Shown here one piece after another: positions 38,653 to 48,164 of a stretch of DNA of 64,000 nucleotides (its first letter is position 1; each line of letters opens with the position of its first letter). The stretch is taken from positions 2,321,001 through 2,385,000 of the forward strand of contig NZ_CP051183.1 in NCBI RefSeq assembly GCF_012295615.1, in the 5' to 3' direction. The position numbers and the translations under genes are program-made. The notes beneath the pieces are model-generated. The model was given only the letters and a program-made list of their open reading frames with translations. It was not told where the DNA came from and searched no databases. The DNA is from Bermanella marisrubri (lineage in GTDB: Bacteria > Pseudomonadota > Gammaproteobacteria > Pseudomonadales > Oceanobacteraceae).

Positions 38653-38878
38653 AAGTCTCTCCTGTCTTCTTCCTGCAGGCTTTCGATAACCAGTATGGTT
38701 TGCAAAGCATAGGCTAGCGCTTTTTGCCAACTAACCATGTAAATTGACTCCATTGTGTTTTAGCCTGAATCAAGTTGTTATTAGACTTTGGCATAATTTC
38801 ATCCACGGCTTGGCCCGATAGAACCTAGCTTAGTAGCGGCATAGGGATAAACTCATTGTTTTTGCTTTGAGTCTATCC

Positions 38879-39880
38879 ATGCAGCAACTTATTGATTCCA
38901 AGGGCCAAATCGACTTTGGATGCTACCCCAACAGCCCTCATACCATTAATTACATGGACTTTGATCTACGTAATGCCATGGATAAACCATTATCCAAGTG
39001 GCGTCGGCATATGGGGTTTAACCAATTTCAATTTATCGCCATCACGGGCGACGACTTCATACTGGGTGTTGCTCTGGTTCACCTTAAGTGGGTAAGCAAC
39101 TGTTTTGCTTATATTTATCAGCCCAGTACGAAACAATTTAAAGAATATTCTTATCTAAAACCTTTCGGACTCGGATTGCAAACCAGTTTGCAGCCCAATG
39201 GTGGAAAATGGCATTTTAAAAGCGGTAATAAGCACGTCCGTATTGATTGCCAAAATGATAGTCGTCGCTTACAGGTTTCTCTTGGTGCGTTAAAGGCAGA
39301 CGTAACCATTAGCGAGCCCAAAAACACTCCTCCACTTTCTGTATGCTGTCGCGCCGGTTATAGCGGCTGGCAATTTACACAAAAGCAAACAGCCTTAGAT
39401 GTGAGTGGCAGCGTGCGTTGGCGCGAACATCAGTTTGATTGCAAGAACATGTTGGCCAGCGTGGATTGGTCATGCGGACACATGCGTCGCGAAACCTTTT
39501 GGATGTGGTCGAGTTTAAGTGCTTACACCTCAACAGGTAATAAAGTAGGTCTAAACTTGGCCGCGGGTGTCAACGAAACCAGCGAAACCGAAAACGCATT
39601 ATGGATTGATGATCGCATGATTAAATTAGACCGTGCCCGGTTTAAATTTGATCGCTCAAACCGTATGGAAGAATGGGTTATCACCACCAGCGATGGTCAT
39701 GTGGATTTACGTTTTCAACCAGAGGGCGAGCGTAAGGAAAAAGTCAATGCAGTATTCATTGCCAGCAACTTTACCCAATTGTTTGGTCGCTTTTATGGTA
39801 CGTTAAAAGATGAGAGCGGTGGTATTTATACTGTTAATGGTGCATTGGGTTTTTGTGAAGACCATTATGCGAAGTGGTAA
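38879..39880 (+). CDS. DUF2804 family protein
   Basis: 333 residues from the ATG at 38879; a TTG at 38867 would add four. The sequence has the mixed beta pattern of DUF2804 (lipocalin-like sandwiches): WVSNCFAYIYQPSTKQFKEY, RAGYSGWQFTQKQTALDVSG, NMLASVDWSCGHMRRETFWMW, and GRFYGTLKDESGGIYTVNGA at the end. Function unknown in the family. The ribosome site is weak. Palindromic repeats begin 7 bp after the stop. Confidence 0.75.
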   Translation: MQQLIDSKGQIDFGCYPNSPHTINYMDFDLRNAMDKPLSKWRRHMGFNQFQFIAITGDDFILGVALVHLKWVSNCFAYIYQPSTKQFKEYSYLKPFGLGLQTSLQPNGGKWHFKSGNKHVRIDCQNDSRRLQVSLGALKADVTISEPKNTPPLSVCCRAGYSGWQFTQKQTALDVSGSVRWREHQFDCKNMLASVDWSCGHMRRETFWMWSSLSAYTSTGNKVGLNLAAGVNETSETENALWIDDRMIKLDRARFKFDRSNRMEEWVITTSDGHVDLRFQPEGERKEKVNAVFIASNFTQLFGRFYGTLKDESGGIYTVNGALGFCEDHYAKW

Positions 39881-39886
39881 TCGTCT

Positions 39887-40135
39887 GTCATTCTCAACTT
39901 GATTGAGAATCCATGGAAAGGTTTTGAAACAACTAGATGGATTCCCGCCTTCGCGGGAATGACGACGCTAATGTCATTCTCAACTTGATTGAGAATCCAT
40001 GGAAAGGTTTTGAAGCAACTAGATGGATTCCCGCCTTCGCGGGAATGACGACGCTAATGTCATTCTTAACTTGATTGAGAATCCATGGAAAGGTTTTGAA
40101 ACAACTAGATGGATTACCGCCTTAGCGGAAATGAC
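39887..40135 (+). repeat. Three tandem copies of an 86-bp palindromic repeat
   Basis: Copies start at 39887, 39973 and 40059, period exactly 86 bp. Each is a 77-bp element plus a 9-bp spacer (GACGCTAAT after copies 1 and 2). The element begins GTCATTC and ends GAATGAC, contains the hairpins ATTCTCAA/TTGAGAAT (loop CTTGA) and ATTCCCGC/GCGGGAAT (loop CTTC). Copies 1 and 2 differ by one base; copy 3 is more decayed. The second hairpin resembles the neisserial dRS3 pattern ATTCCCN8GGGAAT. Non-coding. Confidence 0.92.
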
Positions 40136-40149
40136 GATTATAAGCTCAC

Positions 40150-40190
40150 GTCATTCTCTGGCTGACGCGAAGCGGTCAGACCAGAGAATC
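40150..40190. repeat. Long hairpin, relative of the repeat family
   Basis: ATTCTCTGG (40153-40161) pairs with CCAGAGAAT (40181-40189), extended by CTGAC/GTCAG with one bulged A. It begins GTCATTCTC like the 86-bp elements and lies 13 bp after the RND gene, so it may also act as its terminator. Confidence 0.65.
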
Positions 40191-40202
40191 TATGTCAACG
40201 GA

Positions 40203-43200
40203 TTAAGACTGCTTTCGACGAATACCGTAGAACAAACAGAACAATACCGGTACAGCAATCAAGGTCAGTATGGTTGCGAATGCCAAACCACCCATAATGG
40301 TAACAGCCATGTCCGCGAAGAACGCATCGGTTAATAGCGGCGCCATACCCAAGATCGTTGTCACTGCAGCCAGAGACACTGGACGCAAACGACTCAAACT
40401 CGCTTCCACCACCGCATCGTATTTATCCATGCCAGTTTCGATTTGTATGTCGATTTCCTCAAGCAATACGATACCGTTTTTAATCAACATACCAAACAGA
40501 CTTAAGAAGCCCAGTAAGGACATAAAGCCAAATGGTAAATCGGCAATTAATAAGCCTGCAACGACACCACAAACGGCCATAGGCACAATCAACCAAATGA
40601 TTAATGGCTCACGCACCGTACCAAACAAGAAGATGGTGATTAAAATCATCACTAAGAAGCCAAGCGGTAAGCCTTGTCCCAATGCTTGCTGTGCATCACG
40701 AGAACTTTCATATTCGCCGCCCCACTCTAAGCGATAATCCGCAGGTAATGGAATGGCTTCAATGTCTGCTTTAATACGCTCAAGTGCAGCAGCTGCAGTA
40801 TCATCTGGACCTGGCTCGCCGAATACACTAATCGTGCGAATGCGGTCTTTACGATGGATCAGCACGTCTTCACTTTGTACTTGCATATCCGGACTAATCT
40901 GACGAAGTGGTACATAGCTTCGCTGATATGGCGACCACACTAATGCATCTTTGAGTTTTTGCAGCTCGTCGTGATCTTCATGGTCAGAATCAGGCGCATA
41001 CGCTTTGGCAATAATGTCGTATGTGTAGTCTTCGTATCGTAATTTTCCGAGTTTCAAACCATCGGTAGAGAACTTCACCGCGTCAGAAAAGTCAGCACGA
41101 GTAACACCAGCAACACCTGCGTTGTATTCGTCGTATTCAGGAACCAAGATTAATTCCTTGTCACGCCAATTGTGACGAATATCCATGATATTGCCATCTG
41201 CTTGGAATATCTCTTCTGCAGCCGAAGCGAGTTCACGCAAGACCGTTTTATCTGGACCATAAAAACGCGCTTCTAGTTTTGCTCCAGTAGCAGGGCCAAA
41301 GATGATGCGCTGCGTAAATATTTCAGAATCTGGGTCCATAGACTGCAGTTTTTCCGAAATTTCTTTAGCTAAGCGCGGAATTTGATCTCGCTCTTTCGTG
41401 CGGATAATCATTTCGCCGTAACTTTCGTTTGGCTGTTCTGGCGCATACGTTAAGGTATAACGCTCACCACCACGTCCCACAAAAGTAGTTACTGCCGTTA
41501 TTTCTTCATAACCCAGTGCCACTTTTTCAGCTTCTTTCAAAAACTCTTCGGTTTGACGAATGTCACGACTTTGAGGACCCCAATATTTAACATAGAACAT
41601 CGGCGTATTGGATGCTGGGAAGAAACCTTGCTTCACAAAGCCAAAACTCATGTAACTAACAATGGTAATGCCCAGCAAAATTAAAACGCTTTTTCCTGGC
41701 TTTTCTAACGCGGCCTTCAAGGCTTTTTTATAGCGATTGTGTAGCGGCGTATCAAAGGCTTCACCACTGCTTTGATTTTCTTGCTTGAAGAAGTACGAAC
41801 CAAATAGTGGCGCTACGGTAATGGCCAATACCCAACTCATTAACAGGGAAATCAAGATAACCGCAAACAATGAGAATAAGAACTCACCTGTTGCATCATT
41901 CGATAAACCGATACCAGAGAATGCGGCAATACCAATAACAGTGGCACCCAGTAGTGGCCATTGCGTTTGCTTACAAACATGACTGGATGCTTCAATCGCG
42001 TTGTAGCCTTTTTGCATACGCAACATCATGCCTTCTGCCACTACGATGGCATTATCCACCAGCATACCCATGGCAATAACCAAAGCGCCAAGTGAAATAC
42101 GTTGTAGATTCAAACCATACAACCACATGATTAAAATAGTGGATAATACGGTTAGTAATAAAACGGAACCCACTACAATACCGGCACGCCAGCCCATGGT
42201 GATACACAAAGTCGCAATTACCACAGCAACTGACATAACGAGGTTAAATATAAAGCCATCTACCGCTTCATCAACCACGCGTGCTTGATCATATATCGGA
42301 GTCAATTCAATGCCTGCAGGCAGGTCTTTAAGTATATCTTCGATGTGGTGTCGTACTGCCGTTCCCACTTCAACCACATTAGATTCAGAATTTGCTGCGA
42401 CCGCTAGCGTGATGGCTGGCTCGCCATTGTAGCGCGCTAAAAAGTCAGGAATGTCGACAACCTCGAGCGCAACATCAGCAATATCGCTTAGACGAATTTG
42501 ACTAGTAGTACCCGGAACACCGAGGGTAATATTTTGAATCGCGTCTACTTGTGAGCCTGCGCTATCAATTGGAATGCGAATACGACGACCATCCATATAC
42601 AAACGGCCATTACTATAAGGACGTAAGTTGAGCGCTAATGCATCACGTACATCCGGTAAAGAAATACCTAGATTTGCCAACTGCGACGTATTAATGCGAA
42701 CCGTAATTTGCTCTTTCAAAACACCTTGAACAGAGACTTTTGTGACACCTTGTACAGTCAAAAGATCACGACGAATAATGCGAGAAAATTCGCGCAACTG
42801 GTAAGGTGTAAAATCGGGTGCTGTTAAGGCGTAATATAAGCCGTAAACATCGCCAAAATCATCCACCACTTGAATGGGACGGGTGCCCGTCGGCAATGAG
42901 TTCTGAACATCGCGCATGCGCTTTCGCAACTCATCCCAAATTTGAGGAAGCTGCGTACCATCATAATGACGCTGCATTTCAACGCGAATCTCAGACACTC
43001 CAGGCTTCGATTTTGAACGCACCTTATAGATTTGCGGCATCTGTTGAATCGCTACTTCCAATGGTTCAGTAACTTCTTGTTCAACCTGCTCGGCATTCGC
43101 TCCAGGGTAAGCGGTGATAACCATGGCTTCTTTGATGGTAAATGAAGGGTCTTCCAAGCGACCAATTTCGCCTAACCCTAACATGCCACCGATGAAGCAT

Positions 43201-43259
43201 ATGATGATCAATAACCATGTGTTAACCGGTGTTCGTATTGAGGCTTTTGCTATATCCAT
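40203..43259 (-). CDS. RND efflux pump inner-membrane transporter
   Basis: 1018 residues of the HAE-type RND family (AcrB-like proton antiporter). Twelve membrane helices in two halves; LEDPSFTIKEAMVITAYPGA near 35, LGALVIAMGMLVDNAIVVAEGM near 390 carrying the two transmembrane Asp of the proton relay region, and LLGFLSLFGMLIKNGIVLLEE near 922. The preceding adaptor gene is 12 bp upstream. Resembles pumps of the MexK/TriC/VexF type rather than AcrB itself. The substrate cannot be read; no outer-membrane channel gene is adjacent. Confidence 0.9.
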   Translation of the reverse strand: MDIAKASIRTPVNTWLLIIICFIGGMLGLGEIGRLEDPSFTIKEAMVITAYPGANAEQVEQEVTEPLEVAIQQMPQIYKVRSKSKPGVSEIRVEMQRHYDGTQLPQIWDELRKRMRDVQNSLPTGTRPIQVVDDFGDVYGLYYALTAPDFTPYQLREFSRIIRRDLLTVQGVTKVSVQGVLKEQITVRINTSQLANLGISLPDVRDALALNLRPYSNGRLYMDGRRIRIPIDSAGSQVDAIQNITLGVPGTTSQIRLSDIADVALEVVDIPDFLARYNGEPAITLAVAANSESNVVEVGTAVRHHIEDILKDLPAGIELTPIYDQARVVDEAVDGFIFNLVMSVAVVIATLCITMGWRAGIVVGSVLLLTVLSTILIMWLYGLNLQRISLGALVIAMGMLVDNAIVVAEGMMLRMQKGYNAIEASSHVCKQTQWPLLGATVIGIAAFSGIGLSNDATGEFLFSLFAVILISLLMSWVLAITVAPLFGSYFFKQENQSSGEAFDTPLHNRYKKALKAALEKPGKSVLILLGITIVSYMSFGFVKQGFFPASNTPMFYVKYWGPQSRDIRQTEEFLKEAEKVALGYEEITAVTTFVGRGGERYTLTYAPEQPNESYGEMIIRTKERDQIPRLAKEISEKLQSMDPDSEIFTQRIIFGPATGAKLEARFYGPDKTVLRELASAAEEIFQADGNIMDIRHNWRDKELILVPEYDEYNAGVAGVTRADFSDAVKFSTDGLKLGKLRYEDYTYDIIAKAYAPDSDHEDHDELQKLKDALVWSPYQRSYVPLRQISPDMQVQSEDVLIHRKDRIRTISVFGEPGPDDTAAAALERIKADIEAIPLPADYRLEWGGEYESSRDAQQALGQGLPLGFLVMILITIFLFGTVREPLIIWLIVPMAVCGVVAGLLIADLPFGFMSLLGFLSLFGMLIKNGIVLLEEIDIQIETGMDKYDAVVEASLSRLRPVSLAAVTTILGMAPLLTDAFFADMAVTIMGGLAFATILTLIAVPVLFCLFYGIRRKQS

Positions 43260-43271
43260 ACTGACACCCGC

Positions 43272-44330
43272 TTATTGCATCTTAAATGGACGAACAAGCA
43301 TGCCATCTTCTAGCTTGCGCACACCTGCAGAGACCACTTGTTGACCCTCTTCCAATCCAGAAAGAATAGCCACATAGCCTTTCAACATTGGACCCGTTGT
43401 CACTGGTTGCTTTTTAATACGTTGAGTTTCTGCATCAAACAACCATACGTAGAGATCGTTACTAGCGCTTGTGACGATACTCGTTACAGGTACACCTAAG
43501 ATCGCAGGAATACCCGTGCTATCACCAATAATATTTACAGTAGCACGGACCCCTGGTGTGATATCCAAACCACTTGGTTTGTTCATCGAATACGTCACTT
43601 TATATGTTTGAGTAACAGGATCAGGCTCGGTGCTATGCTCGACGTACTTGATATCAAACTCTTTGTCGATCGAGCCATCAATATAAGCCGTTGCTTTGGA
43701 GACTTGATCACGGCTATATCTAGCAATTAAACGCTCAGGGACATCAAATTCGAAATGTATTTTTGATAAATCTTGCAAACGGGCAATAGGCGACCCCGTA
43801 GCGATAAAGCCCTCGTTTTCAATTAAGCGACTGGCAACAAGCGCATCAAACGGTGCTTTTAAAACACTGTACTCTAGGTTTTGACGTGCATTTTCTAAAT
43901 CAAGCTGAGCAAGGTCGTAAGCGACTTGGGCATTGTCTACGCTTTGCTCTGAACCAATGCCTTTTGTAGCAATGGTTGTGATTCGGTCTAGTTCTAGTTT
44001 TGCTTGTTTAACTCGGACCTTGGCTGTACGAACTGCTCGTTCAAATGGCTCAGCTTCTAACCGGGCAAGAACCTGGCCTTTTTTCACCATTTGACCTTCT
44101 GGCAAGTTAATTTCTTGTAAGCGCCCGCTTACCTGAAATGCAAGATTTACTGTGGTTTTTGCCATTACCTTTGCAGGGAACGAAAACTCATTTTCTTGGT
44201 TTGCCACCTTTACTTGTGCCAGCTGAACAACCGTTGCTTGTTCTTGCTCTTGGCCTTGGTCTTCGCCATTGCTACAAGCCACTAATGAAATAATGGCCAT
44301 GGCTAGCAGACCCTTAAATAACCTGCCCAT
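43272..44330 (-). CDS. RND periplasmic adaptor (MFP) lipoprotein
   Basis: 352 residues. Lipobox ISLVACS (lipid on Cys19). Adaptor layout: first lipoyl half (VSGRLQEINLPEGQMVKKGQ), helical hairpin (about 105-155), second lipoyl half (LEYSVLKAPFDALVASRLIE), beta-barrel and membrane-proximal domains. It links the pump to an outer-membrane channel such as TolC. Encoded 12 bp before the transporter and divergent from the TetR regulator, 237 bp away. Confidence 0.92.
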   Translation of the reverse strand: MGRLFKGLLAMAIISLVACSNGEDQGQEQEQATVVQLAQVKVANQENEFSFPAKVMAKTTVNLAFQVSGRLQEINLPEGQMVKKGQVLARLEAEPFERAVRTAKVRVKQAKLELDRITTIATKGIGSEQSVDNAQVAYDLAQLDLENARQNLEYSVLKAPFDALVASRLIENEGFIATGSPIARLQDLSKIHFEFDVPERLIARYSRDQVSKATAYIDGSIDKEFDIKYVEHSTEPDPVTQTYKVTYSMNKPSGLDITPGVRATVNIIGDSTGIPAILGVPVTSIVTSASNDLYVWLFDAETQRIKKQPVTTGPMLKGYVAILSGLEEGQQVVSAGVRKLEDGMLVRPFKMQ

Positions 44331-44567
44331 GGATGTCTCCCTTGATATAGCGATTAATGCCGTTCGTTTTTGTATTGATAAAAAAGTTTAGTCTTAGTTT
44401 GAGTAAGAACTAACTTATATCGAGATATTGATTTCATGAGGACGCATTTGTAGCACATTGACAGCTTTACACAAAGTGATAATCTGTAAATTAACCATAG
44501 AATAACCATAAATCTATGATTCATATTTGCAACAATCCTATTACAAAACCTCGAATGGCTGAGAGTC

Positions 44568-45146
44568 ATGGAAAAATCAACAAAGCAAGCTGTACTGCTC
44601 GGCGCTCGACAATGCTTTTTCCAGCATGGTTATAGCGCAAGCAACATGACCCTGATCAGCCAATACACGGGTTATAGCCGAGTTACTGTACACAAATATC
44701 TACACAATAAAGACGACGCATTCCGTCAGGTTTGCCAAGACTTCCAAATAAACGCCACACAAGCTAGCCAACTTGTACTCGAAGAACATGAATTTGACTG
44801 CTGGCAGAGCATACGCCAAGTCATGCTGATTTGGATGACACCCACTTTTGAAGAAGTCAGCGATGAGCAAGTCATGGGAGATTTGAAATACCATGCGCAA
44901 ACCATCGCCAAAGACATCTTTGATGAGGCTCGCAAGTCAGTGAGTAATATGTGCGCTCAACTGCTCAATCGTGGCATACAGCGCAATGAAATACAGCTAA
45001 GTAAACTTGGCATAACAAGTAATCAACTGTCTGACATTTTGGTGGCATGTTTAGACGGCGTGCGTGGCCACATGGCGAACCAAGAAGTGAAAGCGGCCTG
45101 TGATAACATCTTAAAAATCTATGAACTGGCTACTCAGGCCCGTTAG
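44568..45146 (+). CDS. TetR family regulator of the RND pump
   Basis: 192 residues. Helix-turn-helix at the N-terminus (ARQCFFQHGYSASNMTLISQ, YSRVTVHKYLHNKDDAF) with a helical ligand domain. Divergent from the adaptor gene, the classic layout of a local efflux repressor (inference). Its end overlaps the convergent TapT gene by 17 bp. Confidence 0.88.
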   Translation: MEKSTKQAVLLGARQCFFQHGYSASNMTLISQYTGYSRVTVHKYLHNKDDAFRQVCQDFQINATQASQLVLEEHEFDCWQSIRQVMLIWMTPTFEEVSDEQVMGDLKYHAQTIAKDIFDEARKSVSNMCAQLLNRGIQRNEIQLSKLGITSNQLSDILVACLDGVRGHMANQEVKAACDNILKIYELATQAR

Positions 45147-45801
45147 TGTTCACAGGTTCCCGTCTTGAGCGAGCATACATGTGATTAAAATGCTTAAAGT
45201 AGTCGTCCAACTTTTTACCCGCGGCTTCTTGATGATGTTGCTTTAACAGTTCGATGGCCACTTCTGCGGTACATAAGTGAAAATCATCCGGCGCCTTACG
45301 CAACTGATACTGACTATTGCGCTGTGTCTGCAATGGCAATACGGGTAGATCTTGTAAATATTTGCTCAAACGAAACATGCGCCCAGCTTGACGCCAGCTG
45401 CCATCTAGAATGATAAATAATGGCTTTATCCCCACAGAAAAATCCGCTTTCTGTACCACTCGATGATCATATCCACCGCGATCGCCAGGAAATATAATAT
45501 ATGGCTGAATGTCTGGACGCTCTATCAATGCAATAAATTCAGGATCAGGCTCGGTACGATGCCAATAAAACCGGTAACAATGCTTGGGCAATATATCCTC
45601 GATTAAGCGCCCTGTATTAGTAGGTTTATATTGCTCATCTGTGTGCATTAGCAAACAAAAAGACACTTCGTGTTCACCTTGCAAATACTCTGGCTCTGCA
45701 CAGCCACAAATACAATAATCTGCCGCCATCATACAGCGAGTACATCGAATTATCTTACCGCCTTTTGCGGAATAACCATTACTGGCAGGCTGAAAGGCCA
45801 T
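45130..45801 (-). CDS. tapT: DTW-domain tRNA uridine aminocarboxypropyltransferase (TapT-like)
   Basis: 223 residues. Adds the 3-amino-3-carboxypropyl group to uridine 47 of tRNA in E. coli. N-terminal Cys cluster CTRCMMAADYCICGC, then FPGDRGG and the DTW-type motif ILDGSWRQAGRMFRLSKYL (the T is S here) and LCTAEVAIELL. Convergent with the TetR gene. The family call is firm; identity of the tRNA position follows from E. coli TapT. Confidence 0.85.
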   Translation of the reverse strand: MAFQPASNGYSAKGGKIIRCTRCMMAADYCICGCAEPEYLQGEHEVSFCLLMHTDEQYKPTNTGRLIEDILPKHCYRFYWHRTEPDPEFIALIERPDIQPYIIFPGDRGGYDHRVVQKADFSVGIKPLFIILDGSWRQAGRMFRLSKYLQDLPVLPLQTQRNSQYQLRKAPDDFHLCTAEVAIELLKQHHQEAAGKKLDDYFKHFNHMYARSRREPVNTNGPE

Positions 45802-46005
45802 ACTACTTAATTACCTGACGCTCATTTTAAACATGCAAGTTTACTGAAGATTAAAAGCTCATCGCAAGCAATGCATGCGACCGCTGCGTGATACTAGCAA
45901 ATTTGAAATACTGAGTTGCAAAATAATTGACCAAAAACTCAAGTTTTTTATTCCTATTTGTTTTACTCTACAGGGCTTTTTCAGACTAGGTCTAAAGGAC
46001 ATTTG

Positions 46006-46713
46006 ATGAATCAACATGCTCGCCAGCAATTAATCAAAGGGGTCATAGCCGTTAGCCCTCTTTGTGTGGCGGTAATCCCATGGGGAATATTAGCCGGCTC
46101 CTATGCCATTGAAGTCGGCATGACCATGTTAGAAGCACAGGCCATGTCAGCCATCGTCTATGCTGGGTCTGCACAGCTGGTGGCACTGGGAATGATCAAT
46201 TCAGGGGTCGGTTTAGGCACCCTTTTACTGACCACGTTTTTTATCACGTCGAGACACTTTCTTTATGGCCTCACTATGCGAGACCGTATTGCACCAATGC
46301 CGCTGAAATGGCGTTTATTATTTGGTCACTGGCTGACGGACGAATTGTTTGCCATCTGCGGAACACAATCAAAAGAGCATTTTAATCGCTGGTTTGCCAT
46401 TGGTGTAGCCGGTGGATTCTATTTTGCTTGGAACATTGTAAGTTTCATTGGCATTATTTTAGGCAGCTATATTCCAAACCTAACCGACTATGGGTTAGAG
46501 TTTGCTGTGGCGGCCACCTTTATCGCCATCGTTTTCCCCCTTATAAAAAACATTCCCGTTGCCGCCACGGTGTTCGTTTCACTGGTTTTATCCGTATTGC
46601 TAACGCGTTTTAATATCGAAGGCGCTTTGATCATCGCCTCTGTTAGCGGAATGGCAACAGGATATGTCTGTGAAACCTATTTCAAGAAGCGTAATGAGGG
46701 AGAATCCTCATGA
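46006..46713 (+). CDS. azlC: AzlC family branched-chain amino acid exporter subunit
   Basis: 235 residues from the ATG at 46006, which has an AAAGGA site; an open frame begins at 45958. Five to seven membrane helices with SAIVYAGSAQLVALGMINSG near 55 and FFITSRHFLYGLTMRDRI near 80, typical AzlC. It pairs with the small AzlD protein whose gene overlaps by 4 bp. Substrate: branched-chain amino acids in characterised members. Confidence 0.88.
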   Translation: MNQHARQQLIKGVIAVSPLCVAVIPWGILAGSYAIEVGMTMLEAQAMSAIVYAGSAQLVALGMINSGVGLGTLLLTTFFITSRHFLYGLTMRDRIAPMPLKWRLLFGHWLTDELFAICGTQSKEHFNRWFAIGVAGGFYFAWNIVSFIGIILGSYIPNLTDYGLEFAVAATFIAIVFPLIKNIPVAATVFVSLVLSVLLTRFNIEGALIIASVSGMATGYVCETYFKKRNEGESS

Positions 46714-47021
46714 TGTGGGCTGCTATTGCCGGCATGACTGCCATTGTATTTTTTAGTCGTTACGTCTTTTTAGAGCCTAAATTGCCTCTACGCCTAAACC
46801 AAAAGGCGGTTAGGTTTTTAAACTATTCAAGCCCAGCTATTTTAACCGCTATATGGGGACCCATTGTATTTGTTCACGATAAACAAATAGACATGACTTG
46901 GCACAATGCCTATTTCATGGCAGCACTGTTTGCAGTATTGCTGATTTGGAAAACAGGAAATGTATTGCTGACGACGGTTTTGAGTATGGCCGTATTTTTG
47001 GTTTTGAATACGCTTTTGTGA
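46710..47021 (+). CDS. azlD: AzlD family exporter subunit
   Basis: 103 residues, four helices, typical of AzlD. ITAIVFFSRYVFLE and FLNYSSPAILTAIWGPIVF fit the family. The start codon overlaps the azlC stop (ATGA). A palindromic repeat element follows. Confidence 0.87.
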   Translation: MMWAAIAGMTAIVFFSRYVFLEPKLPLRLNQKAVRFLNYSSPAILTAIWGPIVFVHDKQIDMTWHNAYFMAALFAVLLIWKTGNVLLTTVLSMAVFLVLNTLL

Positions 47022-47063
47022 ATGAGTGTTGAGTGGAATGGTGATACCCGAATTACACTACCC

Positions 47064-47171
47064 GTCATCCTCAACTCGATTGAGGATCCATTTAATTAGT
47101 GTTGAACTGCGAATGCTGAGTCATGAATGATGGATTCTCCGGTCTATCGCTTCGCGGAGCCGGAGAATGAC
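47064..47171. repeat. 108-bp palindromic element related to the 86-bp repeats
   Basis: Starts GTCATCC and ends GAATGAC. The left hairpin is ATCCTCAA/TTGAGGAT (loop CTCGA); the right is ATTCTCCGG/CCGGAGAAT (47134-47142 / 47160-47168) with TCGCTTCGCGGA in the loop. Same layout as the elements at 39887, with sequence changes that keep the pairing. It lies between azlD and the convergent efpL gene. Confidence 0.8.
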
Positions 47172-47188
47172 GATACACTAAAAACGAC

Positions 47189-47755
47189 CTAAGCACGTCC
47201 CATGAATTTCTTTTCTTCTACATTGATCTTTACTCGATCACCAGTCGAAATATGTTCTGGAACTTGAATCACTAGACCAGTGGACATTGTCGCAGGCTTT
47301 GTGCGCGACGTTGCCGATGCACCTTTAATGGAAGGGTCAGTTTCAGTGATTTCTAGCTCAACTGTAGAGGGTAGTTCAACGGTAACAGGAGCGTCGTTCA
47401 AAACCACCACGTACAAACCCTGAATATCTTCGGTAATGAACTGAATCTCTTCAGAGATAGCTTCTTTATTGATGTTGTACATGGTGAAGTCTTCGCTGTC
47501 CATGAATACCATCTCATCACCATCTTCATACGAGAACGTGGCATTACGTCGAATCAAATCCGCAAGATTCAGCATTTCACTGTCTTTAAAGGATTCATCC
47601 ACTTTATGACCCGTTACAACATCGTACATGCGCATACGATAGATAGAACCACCTGCACGGCCCTGTGGAACCGAACGCTCAATGTCTTTAACGATATAAA
47701 CACTACCATTGTATTCAACTGCAGCATTCTTTTTAATATCACTGGCCTTTGGCAT
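47189..47755 (-). CDS. efpL: Elongation factor P-like protein EfpL (YeiP)
   Basis: 188 residues, three beta-barrel domains as in EF-P. The tip loop reads [11 protein letters not shown] with Arg33 at the position of the EfpL Arg, not the Lys/Arg modified in EF-P, so it is EfpL. Also [20 protein letters not shown] and a C-terminal [17 protein letters not shown]. It rescues ribosomes stalled at polyproline and related motifs. Regular EF-P is not in the window. Confidence 0.9.
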   Translation of the reverse strand: MPKASDIKKNAAVEYNGSVYIVKDIERSVPQGRAGGSIYRMRMYDVVTGHKVDESFKDSEMLNLADLIRRNATFSYEDGDEMVFMDSEDFTMYNINKEAISEEIQFITEDIQGLYVVVLNDAPVTVELPSTVELEITETDPSIKGASATSRTKPATMSTGLVIQVPEHISTGDRVKINVEEKKFMGRA

Positions 47756-47855
47756 AACTCAATCTCTTTTACTTTACTGTCGATCAAAAACGAGCCAAAG
47801 ATTACACCAAAATCAGGCTTATTCAACTGCTATTAATAACCTACAGTCAATACCA

Positions 47856-48071
47856 TTACTTCCAGCCTTGGCGCCATTGCTGACTATCCTTTAGATCTCG
47901 CCAGTTTATAGCGTATTCGTTGCCGCTATGAACTGCTTCAATTAGACAGTGTTCTACGACACCGTCTTCATCGAACTCTATCTCTGTAATGATGAAGTGC
48001 TTTTCTTTATTTTGCGGCTGAGCAGCGGTCCACTTACTATGTAACAACTTTCTAGGATTAATCTGATTCAT
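47856..48071 (-). CDS. Small Trp-rich protein, TIGR02450-like
   Basis: 71 residues. NPRKLLHSKWTAAQPQNKEK near the start and IEAVHSGNEYAINWRDLKD near the end match the small Trp-containing TIGR02450 family of unknown function. Three of four Trp are in the C-terminal third or WTA motif. Same strand as efpL, 100 bp upstream of it. Confidence 0.75.
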   Translation of the reverse strand: MNQINPRKLLHSKWTAAQPQNKEKHFIITEIEFDEDGVVEHCLIEAVHSGNEYAINWRDLKDSQQWRQGWK

Positions 48072-48092
48072 TAGCCATTTCTATCCCAATAA

Positions 48093-48128
48093 AAAAGGAG
48101 TATTACTGTGAGTAGTAATACTCCTTTT
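48093..48128 (-). terminator. Intrinsic terminator (minus strand)
   Basis: Perfect 15-bp stem AAAAGGAGTATTACT / AGTAATACTCCTTTT with a 6-nt loop. On the minus strand the 3' side continues as TTTTTTATTG, a good U-tract, 37 nt after the stop of the 48165-49028 gene. Confidence 0.9.
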
Positions 48129-48164
48129 ATCGTTCATTGGTTTTCTGAACGAGGCAAACCGTGG

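Noticed and set aside
38653-38730. 26-residue N-terminal extension of acs
   Set aside because: No family similarity and a strong AGGAGAG site fits the ATG at 38652.
39887-40135. Tandem repeats considered as a CRISPR array
   Set aside because: Units are 86 bp with no variable spacers, contain two hairpins each, and no cas genes are near.
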